DNA of 64,000 bases from Curvibacter gracilis ATCC BAA-807 (GTDB lineage: Bacteria > Pseudomonadota > Gammaproteobacteria > Burkholderiales > Burkholderiaceae_C). Made by a program: the position numbers and the translations under genes. The stretch spans positions 558,988 through 622,987 of the forward strand of contig NZ_KI912466.1 of the NCBI RefSeq assembly GCF_000518645.1, written 5' to 3'. Below are positions 19,125-28,442 of this stretch, piece after piece. Under the pieces are notes generated by a model. The model did no database searches. It had not been told where the DNA came from and saw only the letters and a program-made list of their open reading frames with translations. Every line of letters starts with the position of its first letter. Position 1 is the first letter of the stretch.

Positions 19125-19970
19125 GTGGACAAGAATTTTCTTCGGTGCATCGGGTCGGAAGCGATCCTGGGGTTCAGACAGAAGTCGATCCTGATGTGGG
19201 GTTTGGCCGCACTGGTCAGCGCACTGACCATGGCACTGAGCGGCTGCAGCCTGGCACCGACGCAGTCCGGCCACGAGCACGACTACTCGGCCGAAGCGGT
19301 GACCCAATCGCCCTGGGCCCAGGCCTCGCAGCCCGAGGGGCTGGCCCCCCTGCCCTGGCGCAACCACCACTTCCCGGGCAAGCAGATCACCCATTTCCAG
19401 TACCAGCGCCTGGACGGTCGCGATGCGGTGGAAGCCCAGGCCGATGCCTCGGCCAGCCTGCTGCGCCAGGTGCTGCGGGTGGAGCCAGAGCGCTTGGGGT
19501 CCTTGAAGTTCTCCTGGAAGGTGCCGGCCTTGATCACCGACGCCGACATGACCCAGCGCGATGCTGACGACTCGCCGGTGCGCGTGATGCTGGCCTTTGA
19601 CGGTGACCGCAGCAAGCTGTCCACGCGCAACGCCATGATGTCCGAACTGGCGCGCGCACTGACGGGCGAGGACCTGCCCTACGCCACCCTGATCTACGTG
19701 TGGAGCAACAAGCTGCCCCAGGACAGCACCCTGCACAGCCCGCGCTCGGACCGCATCCGCAAGATCGTGCTCGAATCCGGCCCGGAGCATCTGGGCCAAT
19801 GGCTGGACTACGAACGCGATATCCGGGCCGACTACCTGCGCTGCTTTGGCGAGGCACCGGGCCCCCTGATCGGGGTGGCCATCATGACCGACACCGACAA
19901 CACCCGCTCGCACAGCCAGGCCTGGTATGGGCCGGTGCACCTGCAGTTGAAGCCCTCCGCCAAACCCTGA
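19125..19970 (+). CDS. DUF3047-family lipoprotein
   Basis: 281 residues from a GTG at 19125, chosen for the GGAG site eight bases upstream; an ATG at 19194 would give a shorter signal segment. A hydrophobic stretch (WGLAALVSALTMA) is followed by a lipobox LSGC, so the protein is probably lipid-anchored. The rest matches the DUF3047 pattern: FSWKVP early, RVMLAFDGD, ATLIYVW in the middle, and GVAIMTDTDNTRSHSQAWYG near the end. Members are periplasmic or exported beta-rich proteins of unknown function. It stands alone between hexR and the dpp-like operon. Confidence 0.75.
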   Translation: MDKNFLRCIGSEAILGFRQKSILMWGLAALVSALTMALSGCSLAPTQSGHEHDYSAEAVTQSPWAQASQPEGLAPLPWRNHHFPGKQITHFQYQRLDGRDAVEAQADASASLLRQVLRVEPERLGSLKFSWKVPALITDADMTQRDADDSPVRVMLAFDGDRSKLSTRNAMMSELARALTGEDLPYATLIYVWSNKLPQDSTLHSPRSDRIRKIVLESGPEHLGQWLDYERDIRADYLRCFGEAPGPLIGVAIMTDTDNTRSHSQAWYGPVHLQLKPSAKP

Positions 19971-19981
19971 AAATAACCGCT

Positions 19982-20000
19982 ACTGAACATTTCGTTCAGT
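19982..20000. promoter_or_regulatory. 19-bp palindrome upstream of the dpp-like operon
   Basis: ACTGAAC (19982-19988) and GTTCAGT (19994-20000) are perfect arms around ATTTC. The form resembles TetR-family operators. It starts 12 bases after the DUF3047 gene stop and lies 137 bases before the first permease gene, so it may be an operator for that operon. It has no T-run and no flanking A-tract, so it is unlikely to be a terminator. No TetR gene is adjacent. Confidence 0.45.
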
Positions 20001-20136
20001 GAGCGCTCCATGGCCCAGGGGGCGGCATCATAAAGGGCAACAGGGGCCGCCTTGCGTGATGGGATTCCCTGTATCGGCACAGGAATTGCTCTGCTAGCAT
20101 GTTCATTCAATACTTGCTGGTTGTTACCAATTCCTG

Positions 20137-21117
20137 ATGTTCGCCTTCATTCTGCGTCGACTGGCCCAGGCCGTGCTGGTGATGATCACCGTGGCCTTGA
20201 TCGCCTTCATGCTGTTCCAGTTCGTCGGGGATCCGGTGGTGTTCCTGCTGGGGCAGGACGCCACGCCTGACCAGATTCGGGAGTTGCGCACAGCTCTGGG
20301 GCTGGACCAATCCTTTGTGGTGCAGTTCTGGCGCTTTCTGCTCAACGCGGCCCAGGGCGAGTTCGGCCTGAGCCTGCGCCAGGGCGCCAAGGTATCGCGT
20401 CTGATCGGGGAGCGCTTTCCGGCCACGCTGGAGCTGGCGATGGTGGCCGCGGTGCTGGCGGTGGCGGTGGGGGTGCCGATGGGCGTCTATGCGGCCCTGC
20501 GCCGAGGCAGCTTCGGCAGCCAGTTGCTGATGACGGTGTCGCTGCTGGGGGTGTCACTGCCCACCTTCCTGATCGGCATCCTGCTGATCCTGGGGTTTTC
20601 GGTGGGGCTGGGCTGGTTTCCGAGTTTCGGGCGCGGTGAGACCGTGAGCCTGGGCTGGTGGAGCACCGGCCTGCTGACGGCCGATGGCTGGCACCATCTG
20701 GTGCTGCCTTCGATCACGCTGGCGATCTTCCAGCTGACCCTGATCATGCGCCTGGTGCGGGCCGAGATGCTGGAGGTGCTGCGCACCGACTACATCAAGT
20801 TTGCGCGCGCCCGCGGCCTGTCCAACCGCACCATCCACTTCGGCCATGCGCTGAAGAACACCCTGGTGCCGGTGATCACCATCACGGGCCTGCAACTGGG
20901 CTCGCTGATTGCTTTTTCCATCATCACCGAGACGGTGTTCCAGTGGCCCGGCATGGGCTTGCTGTTCATCCAGGCCGTGACGTTTGCCGACATCCCGGTG
21001 ATGGCCGCCTACCTGTGCCTGATCGCCCTGATCTTTGTGGTGATCAACCTGGTGGTGGACCTGTTGTACTTTCTGGTTGATCCGCGTCTGCGGACCGGCC
21101 GGTCCGGAGGTCATTGA
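20137..21117 (+). CDS. Peptide-type ABC transporter permease (DppB/GsiC family)
   Basis: 326 residues. It starts FAFILRRLAQAVLVMITVAL and has about six helices, a DppB-type periplasmic region (RELRTALGLDQSFVVQFWRF) and the EAA motif RTDYIKFARARGLSNRTI (about residues 218-235). It forms half of the channel of a dipeptide/oligopeptide-type importer. Its stop overlaps the next start by one base (TGATG), so it is coupled to the M20 amidohydrolase. First gene of a six-gene operon. Confidence 0.92.
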   Translation: MFAFILRRLAQAVLVMITVALIAFMLFQFVGDPVVFLLGQDATPDQIRELRTALGLDQSFVVQFWRFLLNAAQGEFGLSLRQGAKVSRLIGERFPATLELAMVAAVLAVAVGVPMGVYAALRRGSFGSQLLMTVSLLGVSLPTFLIGILLILGFSVGLGWFPSFGRGETVSLGWWSTGLLTADGWHHLVLPSITLAIFQLTLIMRLVRAEMLEVLRTDYIKFARARGLSNRTIHFGHALKNTLVPVITITGLQLGSLIAFSIITETVFQWPGMGLLFIQAVTFADIPVMAAYLCLIALIFVVINLVVDLLYFLVDPRLRTGRSGGH

Positions 21118-22349
21118 TGAAAACCGACACCGGCGCACCGCGCCTGCGTGCCACCGGCCGTGCGTTTGAGCACATTGCCCGCTTCCACCCTGAGCTGACG
21201 GCTTTTCGCCGTGACTTGCACGCCCACCCCGAACTGGGTTTTGAAGAGGTCTACACCAGCGCCCGTGTGCGCGAGGCCCTGAAGCTGTGCGGCGTTGACG
21301 AGATCCATGAAGGCCTGGGCAAGACCGGCGTGGTGGCCGTGATCCATGGCCAGCGCCGCGACAGCGGCCGTTTGATGGGCTTGCGTGCCGACATGGACGC
21401 GCTGCCCATGGCCGAGCACAACGACTTTGCCTGGCGCTCCACCAAAAGCGGCCTGATGCACGGTTGCGGGCATGACGGCCACACGGCCATGCTGATCGGT
21501 GCGGCCCGCTACCTGGCCGAGACCCGGCGCTTCAATGGCACGGCCGTGCTGATCTTCCAGCCCGGTGAAGAGGGCTACGCAGGCGCCAAGGCCATGATCG
21601 ACGACGGCCTGTTCGAGCGTTTCCCGGTCGAATCGGTGTACGGCATGCACAACTGGCCCGGCATGGCGGCAGGCACCATCGGCATCAACCCCGGCCCCAT
21701 GATGGCGGCGGCAGACCGCATCACCATCGAGGTCAACGGCCGGGGCGGCCACGGGGCGCACGCCTACCAGACCATCGACCCGGTGCTGGTGGCCGGCCAC
21801 ATCATCACCTCGGTGCAAAGCATCGTGTCGCGCAATGTGCGCGGCATCGACAGCGCGGTGATCAGCCTGTGCGCGCTGCAGGCCGGCGACCTGGGTGCGA
21901 TGAGCGTGATCCCCTCCAAAGCCACGCTGGTGGGCACGGTGCGCACCTTCTCGCCCGAGGTGCAGGACCTGGTGGAACGCCGACTGAACGAGCTGTGCAG
22001 CGGCATCGCCATGGGCTTTGGCGCCACGGCCAGCGTGAACTACGAACGCATCTACCCCGCCACCATCAACAGCGAGGCCGAGGCCCGCTTTGCCGGCGAC
22101 GTGGCCCAGCACCTGGTCGGCAAGGACCATGTGGTGCGCGACCTGGAGCCGAGCATGGGGGCCGAAGACTTCTCCTTCATGCTGCAGGTCAAGCCTGGGG
22201 CCTACTTTCGCATCGGGCAGGGCACCTCGCACAGCAGCGGCTACCTGCACAACAACCGCTACGACTTCAATGACGAGATCCTGCCGCTGGGCTCGGCCCT
22301 GCATGCCGGCCTGATCGAACACGGCATGCCGCTGGCCGCCGCCGATTGA
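21117..22349 (+). CDS. M20-family amidohydrolase (hippurate hydrolase/N-acyl amino acid deacylase type)
   Basis: 410 residues. Metal-binding signatures are RADMDALPM, HGCGHDGHTAML and IFQPGEEG (about residues 95-155), then a dimerisation domain with GRGGHGAHAY and a final ligand region MGAEDFSFML. The ATG at 21117 has a GGAGG site at 21105-21109. These enzymes cleave N-acyl or N-aroyl amino acids and related amides. Being translated together with the permease and lying before the binding protein gene, it probably hydrolyses the compound the transporter imports. No signal peptide, so it acts in the cytoplasm. Confidence 0.9.
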   Translation: MKTDTGAPRLRATGRAFEHIARFHPELTAFRRDLHAHPELGFEEVYTSARVREALKLCGVDEIHEGLGKTGVVAVIHGQRRDSGRLMGLRADMDALPMAEHNDFAWRSTKSGLMHGCGHDGHTAMLIGAARYLAETRRFNGTAVLIFQPGEEGYAGAKAMIDDGLFERFPVESVYGMHNWPGMAAGTIGINPGPMMAAADRITIEVNGRGGHGAHAYQTIDPVLVAGHIITSVQSIVSRNVRGIDSAVISLCALQAGDLGAMSVIPSKATLVGTVRTFSPEVQDLVERRLNELCSGIAMGFGATASVNYERIYPATINSEAEARFAGDVAQHLVGKDHVVRDLEPSMGAEDFSFMLQVKPGAYFRIGQGTSHSSGYLHNNRYDFNDEILPLGSALHAGLIEHGMPLAAAD

Positions 22350-22414
22350 TGCCTGCCCCCTGATTTCACCCCCCGCAACTGCGTTCAAAGACTCTCTATC
22401 CGAGGAGCTTCCCG

Positions 22415-23995
22415 ATGAAATTCAATCTTCAAGTCCTGTCGCTGGCCGCCGCCCTGGCCCTGGGGGCCAGTTCCGTGGCCGCCCAGAGCGTGACCATCCG
22501 GGTCGCCAACCAGGGGGATTCGCTGTCGATGGACCCGCACTCGCTCAACGAGTCGCTGCAGTTGAGCGTGACCGGCAACGTCTACGAGCCCCTGGTGGGC
22601 CGCAACAAGGACCTGAGCCTGGCGCCGATGCTGGCCACGGCCTGGAAGCAGACCTCGCCCACCGTGTGGCGCTTTGAACTGCGCCAGGGCGTGCAGTTTC
22701 ATGATGGCTCGCCCTTCACGGCGGACGACGTGCTGTTCTCGTTCAAGCGCACCCAGATGGAGGGCTCGGACATGAAGAGCTATACCAACGACTTCAAGGA
22801 AGTGCGCAAGATCAACGACCATGTGGTCGAGATCGAGACCAAGACGCCCTTCCCCATCCTGCCCGACGTGGTGTCGCTGGTCTACATCATGAGCAAGAAG
22901 TGGTGTGAGGCCAACCAGGCCGTGGGCCCGGTGGATCGCCGCAAGGGCATCGAGAACGCGGCCTCGTTCCGCGCCAACGGCACGGGCCCGTGGCGCCTGC
23001 GCGAGCGCCAACCCAATGTGCGTACCACCTTCTCGCGCAACGGCAGCTACTGGGGCAAGAACGAGAGCAACGCCACCGACATCATCTACACCCCCATCGG
23101 CAACGATGCCACGCGCGTGGCAGCCCTGCTGTCGGGCGAGGTCGATGTGATGGAACCCGTGCCGGTGCAGGACATCGAGCGCGTGAACAGCAGCCCCAAC
23201 ACCCGCGCCATCACCGGCCCCGAACTGCGCACCATCTTCCTGGGCATGGACCAGAAGCGCGACGAACTGCTGTACACCAACATCAAGGGCAAGAATCCCT
23301 TCAAGGACAAGCGGGTGCGCCAGGCCTTCTACCAGGCCATCGACATCGACGGCATCAAGAAGACGGTGATGCGCGGCGCCTCCAACCCTTCGGCCTTGCT
23401 GGTGGGCCCCGGCATCAATGGCTTCCAGCCCGACATGAAGCGCCTGCCCTACGACGTGGAGGCCGCCAAGAAGCTGATGGCCGAAGCCGGCTACGCGAGC
23501 GGGTTTGAAGTGTCGATGAACTGCCCCAATGACCGGTATGTGAACGACGCCCGCATCTGCCAGGCCGTGGCGGCCAACCTGGCCCGCATCAATGTGAAGA
23601 TCAACCTGCAGGCCGAGACCAAGGGCACCTACTTCCCGAAGATTCTGCGCCGCGACACCTCTTTCTACATGCTGGGCTGGACACCCTCCACCTACGACTC
23701 GCACAACGCACTCAATGCGCTGGTGGCCTGCGTGGACGACAAGGGCGCCGGCCAGTTCAACCTGGGGGCGTATTGCAACCCCAAGGTCGATGAACTGACC
23801 AAGAAGATCCAGGCCGAGACCGACAAGACCAAGCGCAACGCCATGATCCGCGAGGCCTTTGAGCTCCACAACGCCGACGTGGGCCACATCCCGCTGCACC
23901 AGCAATCGCTGGCCTGGGGCGTGAGCAAGAAGGTGCAACTGGTGCAGCTGGCCGACAACTTCATGCCCTTCAAGTGGATGAGCATTGCCAAGTAA
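22415..23995 (+). CDS. ABC transporter periplasmic binding protein (DppA/OppA family 5)
   Basis: 526 residues. The signal peptide runs MKFNLQVLSLAAALALGASS with cleavage near VAA-QSV. The mature protein has TIRVANQGDSLSMDPHSLNE at the start, the FELRQGVQFHDGSPFTADDV signature of family-5 solute-binding proteins (about residues 87-106) and long lobes typical of peptide-type binding proteins. It delivers substrate to the two permeases encoded on either side. The substrate is unknown; the embedded amidohydrolase hints at N-acylated amino acids or small peptides. Confidence 0.92.
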   Translation: MKFNLQVLSLAAALALGASSVAAQSVTIRVANQGDSLSMDPHSLNESLQLSVTGNVYEPLVGRNKDLSLAPMLATAWKQTSPTVWRFELRQGVQFHDGSPFTADDVLFSFKRTQMEGSDMKSYTNDFKEVRKINDHVVEIETKTPFPILPDVVSLVYIMSKKWCEANQAVGPVDRRKGIENAASFRANGTGPWRLRERQPNVRTTFSRNGSYWGKNESNATDIIYTPIGNDATRVAALLSGEVDVMEPVPVQDIERVNSSPNTRAITGPELRTIFLGMDQKRDELLYTNIKGKNPFKDKRVRQAFYQAIDIDGIKKTVMRGASNPSALLVGPGINGFQPDMKRLPYDVEAAKKLMAEAGYASGFEVSMNCPNDRYVNDARICQAVAANLARINVKINLQAETKGTYFPKILRRDTSFYMLGWTPSTYDSHNALNALVACVDDKGAGQFNLGAYCNPKVDELTKKIQAETDKTKRNAMIREAFELHNADVGHIPLHQQSLAWGVSKKVQLVQLADNFMPFKWMSIAK

Positions 23996-24064
23996 GCGGA
24001 CTGTCCACCGGTCTTCAGTACCCACCCAGCCCTTTGCACGGGCTGGGGCTCAGAGCGTCAGAAC

Positions 24065-24976
24065 ATGAAAAATCCCCTGGCACGCTGGCTTGACAGCGAC
24101 GTTGGCCACAGCTTCCGGAGTTCTCCGGTGGCCATGGTGGCGGCGCTGATCGCCTTTGTCTGCGTCTTTTGTGCCGCCTTTGCCGGCTGGGTGTCGCCGC
24201 ACAACCCCTTTGACCTGAGCGCGCTTGAACTCAGCGACGCCCGGCTCCCACCGAGCTGGCGACCCGATGGCGTCTCCAAGTACCTGCTGGGCACCGACGA
24301 CCAGGGGCGGGACATCCTGTCAGCCGTCATCTATGGCGCCCGGATCTCCTTGGTGGTGGGCATCGCCTCGGTGCTGCTGTCGATGGCGCTGGGCGTGGCC
24401 CTGGGGCTGTTGTCGGGCTTTCGCGGTGGATGGATCGACGCCTTGCTGATGCGCTTGTGCGATGTGATGCTGTCGTTCCCCCCCATCCTCGTGGCCCTGC
24501 TGATCGCCGGTGTGGGCCGGGCACTGTTCCCCAACGCCCACGAGTCGTTGGCTTTCGGGGTGCTGATCCTGTCGATCTCGCTCACGGGCTGGGTGCAGTA
24601 CGCCCGCACGGTGCGCGGCTCGACCCTGGTCGAACGCAACAAGGAGTACGTGCAGGCGGCCCGGGTGACGGGCGTGTCCCCCTGGCGCATCATGGTGCGC
24701 CATGTGCTGCCCAACGTGCTGGGCCCGGTGCTGGTGCTGGCCACCATCCAGGTGGCCACCGCCATCATCACGGAAGCCACGCTGTCGTTTCTCGGGGTGG
24801 GTGCTCCGCCCACCTCGCCCTCGCTGGGCACCTTGATCCGCGTCGGCAACGACTATCTTTTCTCTGGTGAATGGTGGATCACCGTCTTTCCCGGTCTGAT
24901 GCTGGTGCTGATCGCACTGAGCGTGAACCTGTTGGGCGACTGGTTGCGCGACGCGCTGAACCCGCGTCTGCGATGA
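24065..24976 (+). CDS. Peptide-type ABC transporter permease (DppC/GsiD family)
   Basis: 303 residues. A DppC-type N terminus precedes helix one; LLGTDDQGRDILSAVIYGAR (about residues 76-95) is the family signature before helix two; the EAA motif is KEYVQAARVTGVSPWRIM (about residues 194-211). The C terminus is LLGDWLRDALNPRLR, the usual DppC ending. It pairs with the permease encoded first in the operon. Confidence 0.93.
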   Translation: MKNPLARWLDSDVGHSFRSSPVAMVAALIAFVCVFCAAFAGWVSPHNPFDLSALELSDARLPPSWRPDGVSKYLLGTDDQGRDILSAVIYGARISLVVGIASVLLSMALGVALGLLSGFRGGWIDALLMRLCDVMLSFPPILVALLIAGVGRALFPNAHESLAFGVLILSISLTGWVQYARTVRGSTLVERNKEYVQAARVTGVSPWRIMVRHVLPNVLGPVLVLATIQVATAIITEATLSFLGVGAPPTSPSLGTLIRVGNDYLFSGEWWITVFPGLMLVLIALSVNLLGDWLRDALNPRLR

Positions 24977-24998
24977 GCTGGCCAAGGCCGAGGCAAAC

Positions 24999-25982
24999 AT
25001 GAGTCTTCTACAAGTCAAAGACCTGGTGGTGGAATTCCCCGGGCGGCGCGGCACCTTGCGCGCACTGGACCACGTGTCTTTCGAGATCGCCCCCGGCGAA
25101 ATTCTGGGCGTGGTGGGCGAATCCGGGGCCGGCAAGTCATTGACCGGCGCCTCCATCATCGGCCTGCTGGAGCCGCCGGGGCGCATTGCATCGGGCCAGA
25201 TCATCCTGCAGGGCGAGCGCATCGACAACCTCAACTTCGACCAGATGCGCAGCATCCGGGGGCGGCGCATCGGGGCCATCTTCCAGGACCCGCTGACCTC
25301 GCTGAACCCGCTCTACACCGTGGGGCACCAGCTGATCGAGACCATCCAGGCCCACCTGCCGGTCAGCCACTCAGAGGCCCGCAAGCGCGCCATCGATCTG
25401 CTCAAGGACACGGGCATTCCGGCGGCCGAACAGCGCATCGAACACTACCCCCATCAGTTCAGCGGTGGCATGCGGCAACGCGTGGTGATCGCCCTGGCCT
25501 TGGCGGCGCAACCGCAGTTGATCGTGGCCGACGAGCCCACCACCGCGCTGGATGTGTCGATCCAGGCCCAGATCATCACCCTGCTCAAAAACATCTGCCA
25601 CGACCGCGGTGCCGCCGTGATGCTGATCACCCATGACATGGGCGTGATCGCAGAAACCTGCGATCGGGTGGCCGTGATGTATGCCGGCCGCATTGTCGAG
25701 ACTGGCCCCGTGCACCAGGTCATCAACCACCCGAACCACCCCTACACCGCGGGCCTGATGGCCTCGATCCCGGACATGGCCGTGGACCGTGAGCGTCTGA
25801 ATCAGATCGACGGGGCGATGCCCCGGCTGAACGCCATTCCCACCGGCTGCGCCTTCAACCCGCGCTGCCCCCAGGTGATGGCCCGCTGCCACACCGAACG
25901 CCCCGAACTGATGGCGACCTCAGGCACCCAGGCCGCCTGCTGGCTGCACGCACCGCAAGCACCCCACGGAGACCTGGCATGA
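24999..25982 (+). CDS. Peptide-type ABC transporter ATPase (DppD family)
   Basis: 327 residues. Walker A GESGAGKSLTGAS (about residues 38-50), signature FSGGMRQRVVIALALA, Walker B LIVADEPTTALDVSIQ, and the C-terminal oligopeptide extension with NAIPTGCAFNPRCP, whose Cys residues (CAFNPRCPQVMARC) can bind an iron-sulfur cluster in this family. It overlaps the next gene by four bases (ATGA). Confidence 0.94.
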   Translation: MSLLQVKDLVVEFPGRRGTLRALDHVSFEIAPGEILGVVGESGAGKSLTGASIIGLLEPPGRIASGQIILQGERIDNLNFDQMRSIRGRRIGAIFQDPLTSLNPLYTVGHQLIETIQAHLPVSHSEARKRAIDLLKDTGIPAAEQRIEHYPHQFSGGMRQRVVIALALAAQPQLIVADEPTTALDVSIQAQIITLLKNICHDRGAAVMLITHDMGVIAETCDRVAVMYAGRIVETGPVHQVINHPNHPYTAGLMASIPDMAVDRERLNQIDGAMPRLNAIPTGCAFNPRCPQVMARCHTERPELMATSGTQAACWLHAPQAPHGDLA

Positions 25983-27007
25983 GCAGCCCCATCCCCCACA
26001 CGCCAGGCACCCCGGCACCGCTGGTGCAGGCCCATGACCTTGCCAAGACTTTTGATGTTTCTCCGCCTTGGCTGAATCGGGTGCTGGAAGGCAAACCCAG
26101 GCAGTTGCTGAACGCGGTCGACGGCGTGAGCTTTGACATCGAGCGCGGACGCACCCTGGCCCTGGTCGGTGAATCAGGATGCGGCAAGAGCACCGTGGCG
26201 CGCCTTTTGGTGGGGTTGTACGAACCCACCCGGGGGCACATGACTTTCGACGGGCAGGATGCCCACGCCGAGTTCAAGAAGCCCTCGGGGCGCACGCTGC
26301 GCCGGCGCATCCAGATGATTTTTCAGGATCCGTACGCCAGCCTCAACCCACGCTGGACGGTCGAGGCCATCATCGGTGAGCCCCTGCGGGAACACGGACT
26401 GGTCACCGATGCCGCCGAACTGAGAGAGCGCGTGGGCGGCTTGCTGAAGTCCGTCGGGCTCAGCGCCCTGGACATGCCCAAATACCCACACCAGTTCTCC
26501 GGCGGGCAACGTCAACGGATCTCGATCGCCCGCGCCCTGGCCACCGAGCCCGAGTTCCTGGTGTGCGACGAGCCAACATCAGCCCTCGACGTGAGCGTGC
26601 AGGCCCAGGTGCTGAACATCATGAAAGACCTGCAGCGTGAGCGCGGGCTGACCTACCTGTTCATCTCCCACAACCTCGCCGTGGTGCGCCATGTCAGCGA
26701 CGAAGTGGGTGTCATGTACCTGGGGCGTCTGGTGGAACGGGCCGACAAGCACACCTTGTTTGCTGCGCCGCGCCACCCCTACACCCGCATGCTGCTCGAT
26801 GCCATCCCCGAGATGCGGCAAACCGGGCGGGCCCGCACCCCTGTGCAGGGTGAGGTCCCCAACCCGCTCAACCCACCGGGTGGCTGCACTTTTCACCCCC
26901 GCTGTCCGCATGCCAACGATCGCTGCAAGAGCGAACGGCCGGTTTGGCAAGCCGAGGGCGAAGGCCACTGGGTGGCATGCCATGCTGTGGCCGAAAACCG
27001 GCTCTAA
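25979..27007 (+). CDS. Peptide-type ABC transporter ATPase (DppF family)
   Basis: 342 residues. Walker A GESGCGKSTVARLLVGL (about residues 62-78), signature FSGGQRQRISIARALA, Walker B FLVCDEPTSALDVSVQ, and the C-terminal Cys-containing extension GGCTFHPRCPHANDRC. It has a DppF-style insertion before Walker A (SPPWLNRVLEGKPRQ). Last gene of the operon; the following 213 bases to the porin terminator show no gene. Confidence 0.94.
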   Translation: MSSPIPHTPGTPAPLVQAHDLAKTFDVSPPWLNRVLEGKPRQLLNAVDGVSFDIERGRTLALVGESGCGKSTVARLLVGLYEPTRGHMTFDGQDAHAEFKKPSGRTLRRRIQMIFQDPYASLNPRWTVEAIIGEPLREHGLVTDAAELRERVGGLLKSVGLSALDMPKYPHQFSGGQRQRISIARALATEPEFLVCDEPTSALDVSVQAQVLNIMKDLQRERGLTYLFISHNLAVVRHVSDEVGVMYLGRLVERADKHTLFAAPRHPYTRMLLDAIPEMRQTGRARTPVQGEVPNPLNPPGGCTFHPRCPHANDRCKSERPVWQAEGEGHWVACHAVAENRL

Positions 27008-27219
27008 AAACCCCAATCGATCACTGCGGCCGATGACGTGAGGCCGGCAGGCTTTATTGACCTTCATGGCAACAGGGGAGGCATAGCTCCGCCTCGATGG
27101 CCATCAATCTGGCACAGATCCAAACCATCAGCTGACGAGCCCGTGGGAGCAAGGCATCCAACGCGCTTGGAGCAAAGGCATCTGCCTCGATCCAATCACC
27201 CGATATCGGGCTCCGACAA

Positions 27220-27253
27220 TAAAAAAACCCCGCTGCGTTTCCGCAGCGGGGTT
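27220..27253 (-). terminator. Intrinsic terminator of the first porin gene
   Basis: On the minus strand a 10-bp stem CCCCGCTGCG / CGCAGCGGGG (27251-27242 with 27237-27228) with a 4-base loop is followed by seven T residues (27227-27221). It starts about 38 bases after the porin stop codon. Confidence 0.92.
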
Positions 27254-27290
27254 GATCTCTGATCAGAAGCTGGCTTACGCCAGCATCCAA

Positions 27291-28442
27291 TTAGAAGGAG
27301 GTACGCAGACCAACGCTGAAGCCGGTCGACGATTGGTTGGCGTTGACGGCGCCAGTCACAGCACCCAGCGAGCCGGAGCTGAACGAAGCGGCGGTCGAAG
27401 CAGCACCACCGGAGTTGCCCACGCGAGCAACGATACCGTACACGGCAGTGCGCTTGCTCAGGTTGTAGGTGTAGCCGAAGGACCACTTGTCAGACTTGGC
27501 GGAGTCCAGCTTGATAGCGCTGTACTGAGCCAGCACGTTGCCAGCGCCGACAGGAGCGTTCACACCCAGCGACCAGCCCTTGACGGACTTGTTGATGCCC
27601 AGAGCAGTGATGTCGTTGTACTTCTGGTTGGACAGGGTACCCAGGACCTTGGCAACGCCGAAGTCATAAGAAGCGCCCAGGTTGGTGTCGGTGTAATCGC
27701 CGTGGGAGACAGCAGTACCAGCCAGGGTGGTGGATTGGGTACCAGCGGCGAAGGTGGTCTTGCCGTAGGCGCCAGCGACGTCGATCGGGCCTTGGGTGTA
27801 ACCAACGCGGAAGCCAACGTAACGGCCGTTGTCTTGGGTGTTGACGGCGCCAGCGTAGCCAGTCGAAGTTTCGGTGCTAGCGCGGTTGCCGAAGGCGTAG
27901 GTGCCTTGGCCGTAGAAGCCGCCCAGGTTGCCCGGCAGGAAGTAGCCGATGCCGTTCGAAGCACGAACGCCAGTGCCCGAGCTCAGGGTGTAGTTGGCCA
28001 GAACGGCGCCAACGCTGTTTGCACCGAAGGCGTCAAACACGGCGTAGTTCCAGAACGAAGGAACGTAGTCGCGGCCAACGCGCAGTTCGCCGAAGTTGCC
28101 CGACAGGCTGACGGTCGAACGACGGTTGAAGGTCAGGCCACCAGCAGCAGTGGTGGTGGATTGGTTGTTAGCAGTGGTGCCCGAAGAACCGATGCCGGTC
28201 GAAGGGTTCAGAGCAGCTTCCAGGTGGAAGGAAGCAGCCAGGCCGCCGCCGAGGTCTTCGGTGCCCTTGAAGCCCAGACGGCTGGAGCTGTTAGCCGAGG
28301 GGGAGATGCCGGAGATGCGGCCAGCTTGGGTCTTGACGTTTTCGTAGCCCAGGTCCAGAACGCCGAACAGGGTCACAGAAGATTGAGCCATAGCGGCGCC
28401 GGAAGCAGCCAGCACTGCCATTGCAATCAGGGATTTTTTCAT
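27291..28442 (-). CDS. General porin, Burkholderiales type
   Basis: 383 residues from the ATG at 28442 (GGAG site about 10 bases upstream; earlier in-frame codons lack a signal peptide). The signal peptide is MKKSLIAMAVLAASGAAMA-QSS. The mature barrel opens SSVTLFGVLDLGYE, has SRLGFKGTEDLGGGL and ELRVGRDYVPS, and ends GLRTSF with a terminal Phe, as in trimeric 16-strand general porins of this order. It is strongly expressed by codon use. A second, diverged porin lies at 48670-49698. Confidence 0.93.
   Translation of the reverse strand: MKKSLIAMAVLAASGAAMAQSSVTLFGVLDLGYENVKTQAGRISGISPSANSSSRLGFKGTEDLGGGLAASFHLEAALNPSTGIGSSGTTANNQSTTTAAGGLTFNRRSTVSLSGNFGELRVGRDYVPSFWNYAVFDAFGANSVGAVLANYTLSSGTGVRASNGIGYFLPGNLGGFYGQGTYAFGNRASTETSTGYAGAVNTQDNGRYVGFRVGYTQGPIDVAGAYGKTTFAAGTQSTTLAGTAVSHGDYTDTNLGASYDFGVAKVLGTLSNQKYNDITALGINKSVKGWSLGVNAPVGAGNVLAQYSAIKLDSAKSDKWSFGYTYNLSKRTAVYGIVARVGNSGGAASTAASFSSGSLGAVTGAVNANQSSTGFSVGLRTSF

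Noticed and set aside
22385..24025. 546-codon frame opposite the dpp-type binding protein
   Set aside because: Shadow of a clear binding-protein gene with signal peptide on the plus strand.
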